The position numbers were made by a program, and so were the translations under genes. The notes beneath the pieces were generated by a model. It was not told the origin of the DNA. It searched no databases and saw only the letters and a list, made by a program, of their open reading frames with translations. This document shows, one piece after another, positions 1 through 9,283 of a stretch of 64,000 bases of DNA (position 1 is the first letter of the stretch; the number at the start of each line of letters is the position of its first letter). Source of the DNA: Sphingomonas insulae (GTDB lineage Bacteria > Pseudomonadota > Alphaproteobacteria > Sphingomonadales > Sphingomonadaceae); assembly GCF_010450875.1 (NCBI RefSeq), contig NZ_CP048422.1, positions 1,829,001 through 1,893,000 on the forward strand, given 5' to 3'.

Positions 1-2100
1 CAAGTCAATTACAAGACGTTTTTGGATACCCTGACGCTGAAGCCCGAATATGGCGGGGGTACGATGCCCTCGACCTACGGTACGGTGCCGGCAGGATATC
101 GCGGGCTCTTAGCCGATGGTGTCGCCCCCCTCGCTGCGGCGAACGGACGGTACAATTACGACCTCAACGGGGGATACAGCAACCTGGGGCGGCGAAGCCC
201 ACTTCTATATGGGTCCGAACGATACAATGCGTCAGTCAGTGTCCGGCGAGAATTCAACGACCGCCTGACCGGATATCTGGGGGTGACCTGGGCGCGAACG
301 CTATCGTCCAACAGGGTATCGCGCGGGCCTGAATTCATCGAGCTGTCATCGGAAGCGCCCCAAAATCCATTCCAGCAAAGTATCCAGTTAATTCTGCCGG
401 GCGTCGCGTTGGGAAGCGAGGTTCACAATCGGCAGACCAGTTCGACCTTGGTTGGTGGCGTCATCGCGAAACTCCCGTGGGACTGGCAGGCTGCACTCGA
501 TGTCTCCTATGCGAGAAGCCGCTTCGTGGGTGACGTGCAACCCTCGCAGATCAGTCAGGCGACGGAAGACCAGCTTGTTTCGGGGACGCAGAACGTCTTG
601 CGTGATCTGACCCTGCAACCGCTCAGCCTGAGTTACGACGACCTCCCATTCTTCACGGCCGCGACGCCGGGCACCTCCTCGACATTCGCCCCTTCGCTAA
701 GAATTGCGGGTCCGCTTCCGCTAAGGCTGCCGGGCGGGAAGACGCAAATGACGCTCAACGTCGAATATAGCGACCAGCGCAACGGCGGCGTAATCACAGC
801 GTCCAACCGGATGACGCGATCCATCCTGAGCTATGCGGCTCCCGCCAGTCAGCGGACCTGGTCGGCTTACGGTGAGATCGCGTTGCCGATCATCAGCGAT
901 GCCCATAAGATCGCGCTATTCCGCCAGTTGGAGTTGCGCCTTTCCGCCAGGGCGGAATGGTATCGCGGCAACGGAGCGGATCCTTACAATTGCGCCATCA
1001 CGTTCGGCCCCTTGCCGGCCGACAATCCGCTCGGCAACTGTCCGCCCGCCGGCGCCGTTGTCAGCCGCAGCATCACGCGCAACTCGCATATCGATCCCAG
1101 CATCAGCTTTCGCTGGACGCCGTTCAAGCCGCTGGTGATACGCGGGTCCTATACGACCGGCTACCTGCCCCCGACGTTGACGCAGTTGGTGAAAGTCCGG
1201 CCGGAGTTCATCAGGATCAATTTTGCCGACCGCGCACGCGGAGGCGAAAAGATCGGTTCCCCGGGAACTTTCGGCAACCAGATCCCCGGTTTCATCGGCG
1301 GCAATCCCGATGTCCGCCCCGAATCCTCCCGCACGTTTTCTGCGGGAGCGATCTTTACCCCTGGTCTGGTGCCGGGATTGCGAGTGTCCGCCGACTGGAC
1401 ACGTATCAAAAAGCGTGATGTATATTTCAATCCGCTGCAACTTCTGGCTTTCTCGGCGAATAGCCAGCAAGCGATCGAGGACCTGCTTGCATCGAACCCG
1501 AACCGTGTGAAACGCGGGCCGGCATCGGGTGGTTTTTCGGTCGGACCGATAACCGAACTCGACCTGTCGCTTGTCAATCTTTTGGGCATCTCGACAGACG
1601 CGATCGATTTCGTGGTCGATTACGATGCCCCCCTTTCGGGCGGCAATCTCACCGTCACGTCGCGCGCGACGTTCGTGAAATCGCTTGAGGTCATGACCTT
1701 CCCGGGCGTTCCCGCAACGGACTACGCCGGCGTGGTACCCACCAATTTCGCGATCGCCACGGGATCGAACGGATCCCTGCGTTGGCGGGGGAGTGCCGCC
1801 ATCAACTGGAGCAAGGACGCACTGAACCTTGGATGGCAAATCCGTTACATCGACCGTTACGCTATCGATGAAACGAAAACTGTCGTGCCGGCACTCGGGT
1901 CCGCGTATGTGAGGAGCCAGATCTACCACGATGTCAGTGCAAGCTACCAGCTTCTCGACGGGCTTACAGCGCGAATCGGGGTCAACAACATCTTCAACAA
2001 GCGCCCGCCTCTCGACGTTACCGCGGACCCCTTGTTCTACAGCGCCTACGGCGACCCGCGCCTGCGATCGTTCTATTTGCGTCTGCAGAAAACGTTCTGA
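1..2100 (+). CDS. TonB-dependent receptor, C-terminal part (5' end outside window)
   Basis: The reading frame is open from base 1 to a TGA at 2098-2100, so about 699 residues of a larger outer-membrane receptor are present and the signal peptide and plug lie upstream. The visible part is beta-barrel-like: alternating aromatic strands, a segment near residues 385-460 of the type seen before the last strands (RGSYTTGYLPP, then GGNPDVRPESSRTFSAG), a GVNNIFNKRPP element and a terminal phenylalanine (LRLQKTF), the usual BAM recognition signature. The family imports siderophores or oligosaccharides across the outer membrane using TonB energy. No substrate can be assigned. Next downstream is a decayed ATPase fragment, so no operon partner is visible. 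Confidence 0.85.
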   Translation, partial: QVNYKTFLDTLTLKPEYGGGTMPSTYGTVPAGYRGLLADGVAPLAAANGRYNYDLNGGYSNLGRRSPLLYGSERYNASVSVRREFNDRLTGYLGVTWARTLSSNRVSRGPEFIELSSEAPQNPFQQSIQLILPGVALGSEVHNRQTSSTLVGGVIAKLPWDWQAALDVSYARSRFVGDVQPSQISQATEDQLVSGTQNVLRDLTLQPLSLSYDDLPFFTAATPGTSSTFAPSLRIAGPLPLRLPGGKTQMTLNVEYSDQRNGGVITASNRMTRSILSYAAPASQRTWSAYGEIALPIISDAHKIALFRQLELRLSARAEWYRGNGADPYNCAITFGPLPADNPLGNCPPAGAVVSRSITRNSHIDPSISFRWTPFKPLVIRGSYTTGYLPPTLTQLVKVRPEFIRINFADRARGGEKIGSPGTFGNQIPGFIGGNPDVRPESSRTFSAGAIFTPGLVPGLRVSADWTRIKKRDVYFNPLQLLAFSANSQQAIEDLLASNPNRVKRGPASGGFSVGPITELDLSLVNLLGISTDAIDFVVDYDAPLSGGNLTVTSRATFVKSLEVMTFPGVPATDYAGVVPTNFAIATGSNGSLRWRGSAAINWSKDALNLGWQIRYIDRYAIDETKTVVPALGSAYVRSQIYHDVSASYQLLDGLTARIGVNNIFNKRPPLDVTADPLFYSAYGDPRLRSFYLRLQKTF

Positions 2101-2310
2101 GCAGGGTTTGGGGTCAATCCGTTTCAAGCAGATCGGATTAAGCTCAGGACCCATCTGAAGGCAGGCAGGGGTGAGGTGGGGATCTTTTGTCTCGCGGCGG
2201 AGCAGGCGTAGATGATCCACCCCGCTTCAGCTCTCGGATGGGTAAATGTGCCGGATCAAGTCATATGTTCCACGTCGCATGTCATCGGGGTGGAGATGTA
2301 TCGCGTCGCC

Positions 2311-2673
2311 ATGACCTCTCTCGCTTCTCGCCCGGGCCGGGTCGACGAGGCGATCGAAGTGGCCAATCCCGACCGTGACTGCCGGGCCCGGCTCGTGTCT
2401 CTTTATGGTCGGAAGTTGATCCTCGGCGACGGAGCGATCGAAGCGTTCGTAAACCGTTCGGAGGGTGGAAGCGCAGCCTTCGTCAAGGAAATGGTGCGGC
2501 GCTTGACCCAGGCCGCGCTCACCGCCGGGCGCGGCAATCGCGTCGAGGATGGCGACGTCGACACCATCATGGATCAGGCCATGTCGACCGCGCCGCTCGG
2601 GCGCCGGATCGTAGGCCTTCCCGATTGCCCGAGAGCGGGCAGGCAGGCACCACCTTTCGACGCATGCGGCTAG
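2311..2673 (+). pseudogene. remnant of an AAA+ ATPase (C-terminal lid region only)
   Basis: The translation holds SRPGRVDEAIEV, then a 'NPDRDCRARLVSLYGRKL' segment, then a helical lid ending in LGRRIVGLP. This is the order found after the sensor/arginine-finger region of FtsH/ClpX-like AAA+ proteins: RPGR(V/F)D.AIE(V/I), PD...R..L..LY, and a four-helix lid. The P-loop and Walker B parts that should precede it are absent. Upstream bases 2101-2310 give no matching sequence in any frame I could read. The fragment could still be translated from the ATG at 2311, but a lid alone would be non-functional. I read it as a truncated pseudogene left by a deletion or insertion. Confidence 0.6.
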
Positions 2674-2852
2674 GACCTCTGATAGTCGAGCTAGGGCGGC
2701 GACGGCACCAGTCGGCCACGACCGTGACGGGATGAGGTGGACGGCACCGGCGCCAGCGCCACGGCGCGATGATGTGGTCATCGAGCCACGTCCGCCGGTA
2801 TCGCTTCTCGACATACCGAGCGGCGCGGCGGACGTATCTCGCTACCGCTCGG
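2674..2852. other. non-coding gap downstream of the AAA+ remnant
   Basis: No convincing gene on either strand. Together with 2101-2310 this region flanks the AAA+ fragment and looks like degraded sequence. No insertion-sequence ends or repeats were recognised. Confidence 0.4.
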
Positions 2853-4034
2853 CTACGCGGTGTCGCCGACCGGCATATCCGCCGCGCCAAAGAAGGCTGC
2901 CTGAAGGGGGAGGGCCGCGGCACCGACTGCGGCGGCGTCGGATGCGAGGGTGCTCGCGACGATCCTGGCGGCGGGGCGCCGAAAGCCGCGCCGTTCGGGA
3001 TTGGTGAGCGCGATGCGCCGGACTATGCGTTCGGACAGCGCGACTGGCAGCCGGCCTCCCAACACGATCAGGGCCGGGTCGATCGTCGCGGAGATCGCGG
3101 ACGCGACGAGGTCGAGCGACGGCATGATCGCATCCAGCCAGGCATCGACCGCAGGATGCGCCGGATCGAAGTCGGTCAGCATGACGTGGATGTTCGGATA
3201 GTCGACGCCGCTGGCGGCAAAGCCGGCCCGCAAGCCCTCCAGATTGGGCTGGGGCCAGCCGGTGGGGAGGATGGCGGCGAATTCTCCGGCGTTGCCGTGG
3301 CGCCCGCGCAACGGATGTCCGTTCGATATGACGCCGCCGCCGAATCCGGCCGAAAAGTAGAGATAGGCGAAATCGCGCGCCTGCCGGCCATGCCCCAGCA
3401 TCGCCTCGCCCACCGCGGCGACGTTGCCGTCATTGTCGATCCAGACCTTGTGACCGAAGGCATCCGCCAACAGGGTATCGAGCGGCAACAGGGCCCAGGC
3501 ATCGAGCAGGCGGGGCGGATTGAGCCGCGCGCCATCGCCGATGAAATAGCCGGTGACGCCGACCCCGATCCCCACCAGCGCGGCGCGATCCCATCCCGTC
3601 GCGGTGATCGCCGCATCGATCATCCGCCGCATCTGCGCAGAGGCTGGCAGGATGGCGGGATCGGCCAGCGGCTCGCTATGGGCCGCGGCGATCGTGCCTG
3701 CGAAATCCAGCAGCACCATCGACACCGCATCGGTCATCACCGACATGCCGACCGAGAAGGCGGCACTGCCGACCAGGGACAGCCTGGTACTGGGCTTGCC
3801 GGGGCCGGACACGACCGGCGCGCTTTCGCGCAGCAAACCGCGCGCGAGCAGCGGTTCGATCAGGCGGGTGATCGAATGCGGAGCGAGGCCGGTCAGCCGG
3901 GCTAGGTCCGCCCGGCTGGCGGCGCCGTTGCGTGAAAGGAGGTCGAGCAGCACGCGTTCGTTCGCGGTCGCCGTACGCCGTCCGTCCTCGCGCAGGAAAC
4001 GCGGCGGGTAGGTGCCTGCGGTGATACCGGTCAT
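2853..4034 (-). CDS. ROK-family transcriptional regulator
   Basis: This is a 393-residue protein with an N-terminal winged helix (about residues 24-75, with the recognition stretch SRADLARLTGLAPHSITRLIEPL) followed by a ROK sugar-kinase-like domain. The ROK part shows GIGVGVTGYF and the ATP/sugar motif DNDGNVAAVGE (about 195-205), then HGNAGEF. The CxCGxxGC zinc motif normally found after HGxxGE in ROK proteins is missing; PTGWPQPNLEG stands in its place. That points to a repressor rather than an active kinase. It shares its strand with the DUF6528-like gene, and a TonB receptor is divergent just beyond, so local control of sugar uptake is plausible. The inducer is unknown. Confidence 0.85.
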   Translation of the reverse strand: MTGITAGTYPPRFLREDGRRTATANERVLLDLLSRNGAASRADLARLTGLAPHSITRLIEPLLARGLLRESAPVVSGPGKPSTRLSLVGSAAFSVGMSVMTDAVSMVLLDFAGTIAAAHSEPLADPAILPASAQMRRMIDAAITATGWDRAALVGIGVGVTGYFIGDGARLNPPRLLDAWALLPLDTLLADAFGHKVWIDNDGNVAAVGEAMLGHGRQARDFAYLYFSAGFGGGVISNGHPLRGRHGNAGEFAAILPTGWPQPNLEGLRAGFAASGVDYPNIHVMLTDFDPAHPAVDAWLDAIMPSLDLVASAISATIDPALIVLGGRLPVALSERIVRRIALTNPERRGFRRPAARIVASTLASDAAAVGAAALPLQAAFFGAADMPVGDTA

Positions 4035-4271
4035 GGCGGTGACAAGCCGGGAGCACCGCGCAAAGTCAACCTCGCTCGCGCGATCGGCGCGGCGAGGATG
4101 GATGCCCCCGCGATCACCGGCGCGAACCTGCCGAAGGCCGCGGACGGGACCGACGAGACACCGGGAACGCCGCCTTTACGTGCAAGGCCGGATATGCCCG
4201 GTGGGAACGTCGGGGCCATGGCGAACATCCCATAGCCGGCAGCCCGTATGCCCGCCATGCCCGCCGCCGGT
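4035..4271. other. gap between DUF6528-like gene and ROK gene
   Basis: There are 237 bases with no supported gene. An open frame crosses on the minus strand, but its composition is not protein-like and it is not counted. No strong hairpin or promoter was recognised. Confidence 0.4.
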
Positions 4272-5159
4272 TCAGCGGACCCAGCGAACCTTGTAGAGGT
4301 GCATCGCATCCACCGGCACGCGGACCGGATCGCTGCCGTCGGCCCGGGCGATAGTAAAGCCCTTCGCCCACCAGCTTTCCTCCGCCTGCACCCAGGCGAG
4401 ATGCCTGCCCATATCCACCGACTTGACCCGCAGCTTCGGATTGAGCGCGGTGAAGGGTATGAAGCTGCCGTTGCGGGGATCGAAGGTCCAGACCCCGTCG
4501 TCGGTCGTCACCAAATAACGGCCATCGGGGCGTATCGACAGGTCGTGGCCGTCGCGGCGACCGGGAAGCGTCCAGCGTGCGGCCTCGATCGGCGAGGGCG
4601 CTCCACGCGTGCCACGAATGCGATACGCCTGGATGAGGTCGTGGGACAGCACGAACAACTGCCGGCGGGCATCGTCCCACACCGCACCATGGCCGGACGG
4701 CAACGGGCGGGTGGCCAGCGGCGTCTCGCTGCTGATCCGGTCGTAGAGTTCGAGGCGGTTGCCGTCGGCGTGGAGCGACAGTGCCACGGCGATACGACCG
4801 TTCGGAAGGACGCTCGCCGAATGCGCCATCGGTGCGGTCGCGCGGAACCTGACCTTGCCGGTCGCCCGTTCGATGAGCACGACACCGCCCGTCGATGCGG
4901 TGACGAGGATCGCCCTGCCGCCGTCGACCGGCTTGCAATCGTCGATGTGGGCGAGCAGCCGCCGCCGATAGTCCTCCGGAAGGTCGGGTGCGGCGGCGGC
5001 ATTCCACCGCCAGGTCTCCACGGCCCGTGCACCGTCCGTCACCGGCGCCTCGATCCGGTATTCGCGCACCTGGTCGTCACCGCACGCGTACAGTCGCTCC
5101 GCAGCATCGTCGGACGTCGCCGTCGTCGTGAAGAGCAGCGCCATCGCCAGTCCCAGCAT
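4272..5159 (-). CDS. secreted beta-propeller-like protein (DUF6528 type)
   Basis: This 295-residue protein has a short hydrophobic N-terminus (MLGLAMALLFTTTATS) that should direct export. The mature part has repeated short strands with G.D....D and IRPDGRYLVTTDDGVWTFDPRNGSF-type blades, like the uncharacterised DUF6528 family and other beta-propellers. Typical signs of that family are the early ACGDDQV and WRW elements and the late H.V...KVRWVR end. No catalytic residues can be named. It lies 119 bases from the divergent TonB receptor and upstream of the ROK regulator on the same strand, so a periplasmic role in the same sugar locus is possible. This assignment is from memory of the family pattern. 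Confidence 0.65.
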   Translation of the reverse strand: MLGLAMALLFTTTATSDDAAERLYACGDDQVREYRIEAPVTDGARAVETWRWNAAAAPDLPEDYRRRLLAHIDDCKPVDGGRAILVTASTGGVVLIERATGKVRFRATAPMAHSASVLPNGRIAVALSLHADGNRLELYDRISSETPLATRPLPSGHGAVWDDARRQLFVLSHDLIQAYRIRGTRGAPSPIEAARWTLPGRRDGHDLSIRPDGRYLVTTDDGVWTFDPRNGSFIPFTALNPKLRVKSVDMGRHLAWVQAEESWWAKGFTIARADGSDPVRVPVDAMHLYKVRWVR

Positions 5160-5278
5160 CGTCGTTTCCCATCGTTCTGCCCGTTCCGGACTTTTCCTAC
5201 TCGACCGTCACTAGTTTGTCACCTATAGTTATTAAAGAGGGTGCGGTTCGACGATGGTCGACCAAAAGGGGGCTTGCC

Positions 5279-7969
5279 ATGAAGACCGTTACGATCCTGC
5301 GCGGCGTGTTGCTGCTGTCCACGGCATGGCCCGGCGCCGTGCAGGCGCAGCAGGCCGCTCCGGCGGGTTCGACCGGGCCAGCGGACGGGACGGAGGATAT
5401 CGTCGTCACCGGTGCGCGGTTGCAGGCGGTGCGCGAGATCGAGGCGAAACGGCAGATTGCGGTCATCTCCGACAGCATCAGCGCGGACGAGATCGGCACG
5501 CTGCCCGACTTCGGCCTGGGTGAGGCATTGCAGCGGGTGCCCGGCGTTTCGACCGTCCAGAACAACGGTCGCGGCGAGGCGCAATTCCTGTCGATCCGTG
5601 GCCTCAACGCCGACTATAACCTCGTCTAGATCGACGGTGTGACGCTGCCCGCCAACGAGATCGGACGCCGCAACGTCTCGCTCGACGTCATCCCCTCGTC
5701 GCTCGCGTCCCGTGTCGAGGTGTACAAGTCGGTCACCGCCGCGATGAACGGCAATGCGATCGGCGGTATCGCCAACCTGCGGACGCGCAGCGCCTTCGAC
5801 GGTGGAGGCAAACCGTTCGTCGGGGGGCGCTTCGACATCGGCCAGTGGCAGTTCGGGCGGACCCGCGGCAATCGCGCCCCCTCGGGGCAGGCGGAACTGG
5901 TCGCCTCGACCACCTTCGGGCCCGACCGCAAGTTCGGCGCCGTCGTGTCGGGCAGCTATTTTCGCCGCGATTCCGCATCGCTGAACTCGGCAATCGACAA
6001 TTACCTGTATTTTGAACCCACTGCGGCCACGCGATTGCTGTCTCCCGCCAGCGACGTGTCCAACGCCTTCGCAGCGCCCGATCGGCGGCGCTGGCTGCAC
6101 TATGACAACGTCCGCCAGCGCGATGGTGTCTTCGGGAAGCTGGAATTCGACGATCACGCGATGTTCAAGGCGGCGATCACCCTTGCCGATTTCCGCCATC
6201 TCAACGATGAGGAGCGTCAGTCGAACATCGTCATCGCCAACACCGCAGTCACGACGGCGACCAACCGATACACCAATTTCAATGGCGTCACGGCAACCGG
6301 CGGCAACGTCGCCAATGCGAATGCGCAGGTCGATCTGGTCAATTACCAGCAGACCCGCCGGATGCGGTACGCCGATTTCCACGGTGAGCTGACACCCGGC
6401 GATACCGTTCGGGCCGACATCGGCCTCAATTACGCCGTGGCGACCTATCGCCAGGATGCACGACTGGCGACCTATCGCATCGCCAACACGCCCAACCTCG
6501 CCTATCGGTACGGCTATGCGCCGGGCGGGTTCGCCTATTTCGACTTCACCAATGCCGCATATGTCGCCAACCCCGCCAATTATCGCCAGTTCGAATATGG
6601 CACCAACAGCGACGACAATCGCGAAGAGGCGTTGACCGCACGTGCCAATCTGGCGGTGAACATGGAGCCGGACAATCGCGGCTTCGGCGTGGCGACCGGC
6701 GCCTATGCGCGTTTCCTCGACCGGCGGTACGACTTTCAGGTCGACAATTATCGCAATACCAATGCATCGACGCTGCTGCTGGCCCCGGTCATCGCGCGCG
6801 AACGGTACGCGCCGTACAACGGCCGCGGCCAGGCACTGCTGCTCGTCGACCCGGCCGCCGCCCGTGATGCGTTCGCCGCCAATCCCACGAGTTTCGCGGC
6901 GAACACCGGCAATGCCGCGAGCAGTCTACAATCCGATTACAGCCTGAGCGAGGATGTCGTCGCCGCCTATGCCATGGCGCGCTACGCCAGCGATCGCGTG
7001 CGACTTTCGGCGGGCGTCCGGTTCGAGGACACGGCGCTTGCCACCGGCTCCAACCGGCTGCGCAGCGGGACGTATATCTTCGGCCAACAGCGGCAGCATT
7101 ATCGCGACTTGCTGCCCTCGGCACAGGCCGACTGGGATATCGGCGAACGGCTAAGGCTGCGCGCCGCCTTCAGCCGCACGCTCGGCCGCCCCAATTACGA
7201 CGACCTCGCCGCGCGCGAGACCGTCAACATCGGCGTCACCGCCAACAATCCCGATGGCGGCGTCTCGATCGTCAGCGGCAATCCCGATCTGCGCCCGCGT
7301 CGCTCGGACAATTACGACCTCAGCCTTGAATATTACGTCGATCGCGACATCCTGTTCTCGGCCGGTGCGTTCCGCAAGGACATCACCGACGAGATCATCA
7401 CCACGCGTAATCAGGCGACCGAGGTGTTCGAAGGTGCATCGCAGCTCGTCACGCGAATCCGGCCGGTCAACGCCAGCGGGTCGCGCGTGCTTGGGATCGA
7501 GCTGAATGCGGTCGTCGCCCGGATGCGCTTCCTGCCCGGCCCGCTCGCAGGCTTCGGGCTATCGGCCAATCTGACGTTGCTCGATCCGACGCCGCCGCAG
7601 GTGACGCTGTCGGACGGCATCACCCGCCGTCGCATGTCCGGCCTGTTCGAGAGCGCGAACACCGTGGCCAACGTCAAGCTGTTCTACACCATCGGACCGG
7701 TGACCGCGCAGGGGGCATGGAACCACCTGTCGCCGATCCTGTATTCGGTGTCGACGAGCGATCCGCTGCAGGACCGGCGCTACGTCGCCAGCGACCTGTT
7801 CGACGCGCAGTTGCGGCTGAAGCTCGATCGCCACTGGACCATCGTCGCGCAAGCCAAGAACCTGACCAACTTCCGCCCGCAACGCGTGTTTGGTCCGGGC
7901 TTCGGGTTGCTTCGCGAAGAGATCGACAATGGTCGATCCTTCTATGTCGGTGCGCTCGTTCGCTACTGA
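5279..7969 (+). pseudogene. TonB-dependent receptor interrupted by an in-frame TAG
   Basis: The frame starts at ATG 5279 after an AAAAGGGGG ribosome site and encodes a signal peptide (MKTVTILRGVLLLSTAWPGAVQA), a TonB box (DIVVTGARL) and the plug. Codon 117 is TAG (5627-5629), inside the conserved plug phrase SIRGLNADYNLV*IDGVTLP. The same frame then continues for 780 codons through a complete barrel ending in YVGALVRY. Receptors of this family usually have a sense codon here, so one substitution (for example CAG to TAG) explains it. No frameshift is needed and the rest is intact, so this is a very recent null, a sequence error, or a suppressed amber. It is divergent from the DUF6528-like gene and the ROK regulator. 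Confidence 0.85.
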
Positions 7970-8084
7970 GCGACGATATGACCGCGATCGTCGGGGCCGC
8001 CCCGGCGATGCGGTCCCGAACGCTCCAGCATCTTGGCCTGGCGCCGGCGCTCGGGCACGATCCGCGTCGTTGCGGACGGGCGGG

Positions 8085-8834
8085 CTAGGCCCAGGCGCGC
8101 ATGTTGACCTGGACCCGTTGCGCATCGGCGTCGGCTTCGGCGCGCTGGATCAGTTCCAGCCGGGTCGCCTCGAGGAGGTCGTCGACCACCCGGCTGAGGT
8201 GCGCGCGCATCGCCGCGCGCGCTGCCTTGCTGTCGTGGGCCGCCAGAGCCGCAACGATGGCGCGATGTTCGTCTACTCGCGGCGCGACGCCGTTGCGGCG
8301 GGCGGCCGCGAACATATGGACACATAAGGGCGAGCTTTCGCGCAGGTCCCACAAGGTTTCGACCATCGACCGGATCACGCTGTTCCCGGTCGCGCCGGCG
8401 ATCAGCAGATGGAACGTGCGATCGACGTCGACCTTCTCGCGCTGCTCCGTCTCATGCGCCATCGTGGCCAGCAACCCGGTCAGTTGCGCGAGCGTGTCCG
8501 TGTCGATCGCGGTCGCGGCCAGCGCGGCCGCTTCCCCCTCGATGGCCAGGCGCGCCTCGACCAGTTCGAAGGCACCGACATCGAGATCGCCGAACTGCCG
8601 GTTCGCCGCCGGAGCCTGCATCACGTAGATCCCCGACTTATGCCGGGCCTCCACGATTCCGCGCATCTCGAGCGCGATCATCGCTTCCCGGATGGTCGGC
8701 CGGCTGACCTTGAACTGCTCGGCGAGGTCGCGCTCGCCCGGTAGCCGGTCACCGATGGCGTGCGATCCGTTCGCGATCCGTGCCGCCAGCGCCTCGGCGA
8801 CCTGCTGATAGAGTTTGCGGTGCGTCCCGGCCAT
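8085..8834 (-). CDS. GntR/FadR-type (FCD) transcriptional regulator
   Basis: This is a 249-residue protein. The winged helix is at the N-terminus (LYQQVAEALAARIANGSHAIGDRLPGERDLAEQFKVSRPTIREAMIALEMRGIVE, split here only for description) and is followed by an all-helical FCD ligand domain with the metal-site pattern D.....H.........N, H and a late H (RTFHLLIAGATGNSV, then HRAIVAAL and AAMRAHLSR). The start at 8834 (MAGTHRK) is chosen because the fold begins there. An upstream ATG at 8936 would add 34 basic residues unlike the family. FCD members commonly sense uronates or other carboxylic acids. It is divergent from the GH2-esterase-kdgD genes, which suggests it controls them. Confidence 0.88.
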   Translation of the reverse strand: MAGTHRKLYQQVAEALAARIANGSHAIGDRLPGERDLAEQFKVSRPTIREAMIALEMRGIVEARHKSGIYVMQAPAANRQFGDLDVGAFELVEARLAIEGEAAALAATAIDTDTLAQLTGLLATMAHETEQREKVDVDRTFHLLIAGATGNSVIRSMVETLWDLRESSPLCVHMFAAARRNGVAPRVDEHRAIVAALAAHDSKAARAAMRAHLSRVVDDLLEATRLELIQRAEADADAQRVQVNMRAWA

Positions 8835-9283
8835 GCGGCGCTTGTCATGCAGGTGGCAACGGGAGGCAAGCCTCAGTTTGGACCAGGCCTTACCACGTGA
8901 TGCTTTTGTCTTGCACTGGCCTGACAAGAGGCACATTGTGATCCAATAAAATGATATGTGGGATCGGGGATGGCGGTGAGGCTAGCGTGGGGGTGGAGGG
9001 CGACTGACGATCGCCATTACGGCCACCGCATTCAGGGCAACGCACAAGCCGTAGCAGTGCTTGATGCGCTATCGCTCGGACAGACATGGTCGTCGCAAAC
9101 ATGCTGACCGAAATCGTATCCCGCTATCCGGTCTGGTCAGGCCAGTCGACCGCAAGGTTCGCGCTCCTTCCCGGCGCCCGTCGCGTCGATCTGCCGGAAG
9201 CAGCAATCTCTTCGGAATGCCCGACCTATACCGGCCCCGACACCACGGGCCGCGCCGACCCGGCGCAACATCAAAGGATGACC
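8835..9283. promoter_or_regulatory. 449-base divergent intergenic region, GntR / GH2 genes
   Basis: No gene was recognised. An inverted repeat CTTTTGTC (8903-8910) / GACAAGAG (8923-8930), 7 of 8 matching with a 12-base loop, lies upstream of the GntR start. An AT-rich patch at 8936-8960 (around AATAAAATGATATG) stands out from the GC-rich surroundings and is the most promoter-like part. An in-frame ATG at 9086 extends the GH2 frame upstream, but the added stretch is not protein-like. The inverted repeat could be an autoregulatory operator of the GntR protein; this is inference. Confidence 0.4.

Noticed and set aside
5207..5240. ACCTATAG at 5222 as a fifth copy of the 15-bp operator
   Set aside because: Only the left half matches; the right half (TTATTAAAG) lacks the GAWAGGT arm.
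9086..9283. Upstream extension of the GH2 frame from ATG 9086
   Set aside because: It would place 66 non-protein-like residues before a clean signal peptide that starts at 9284 behind AAGGA.
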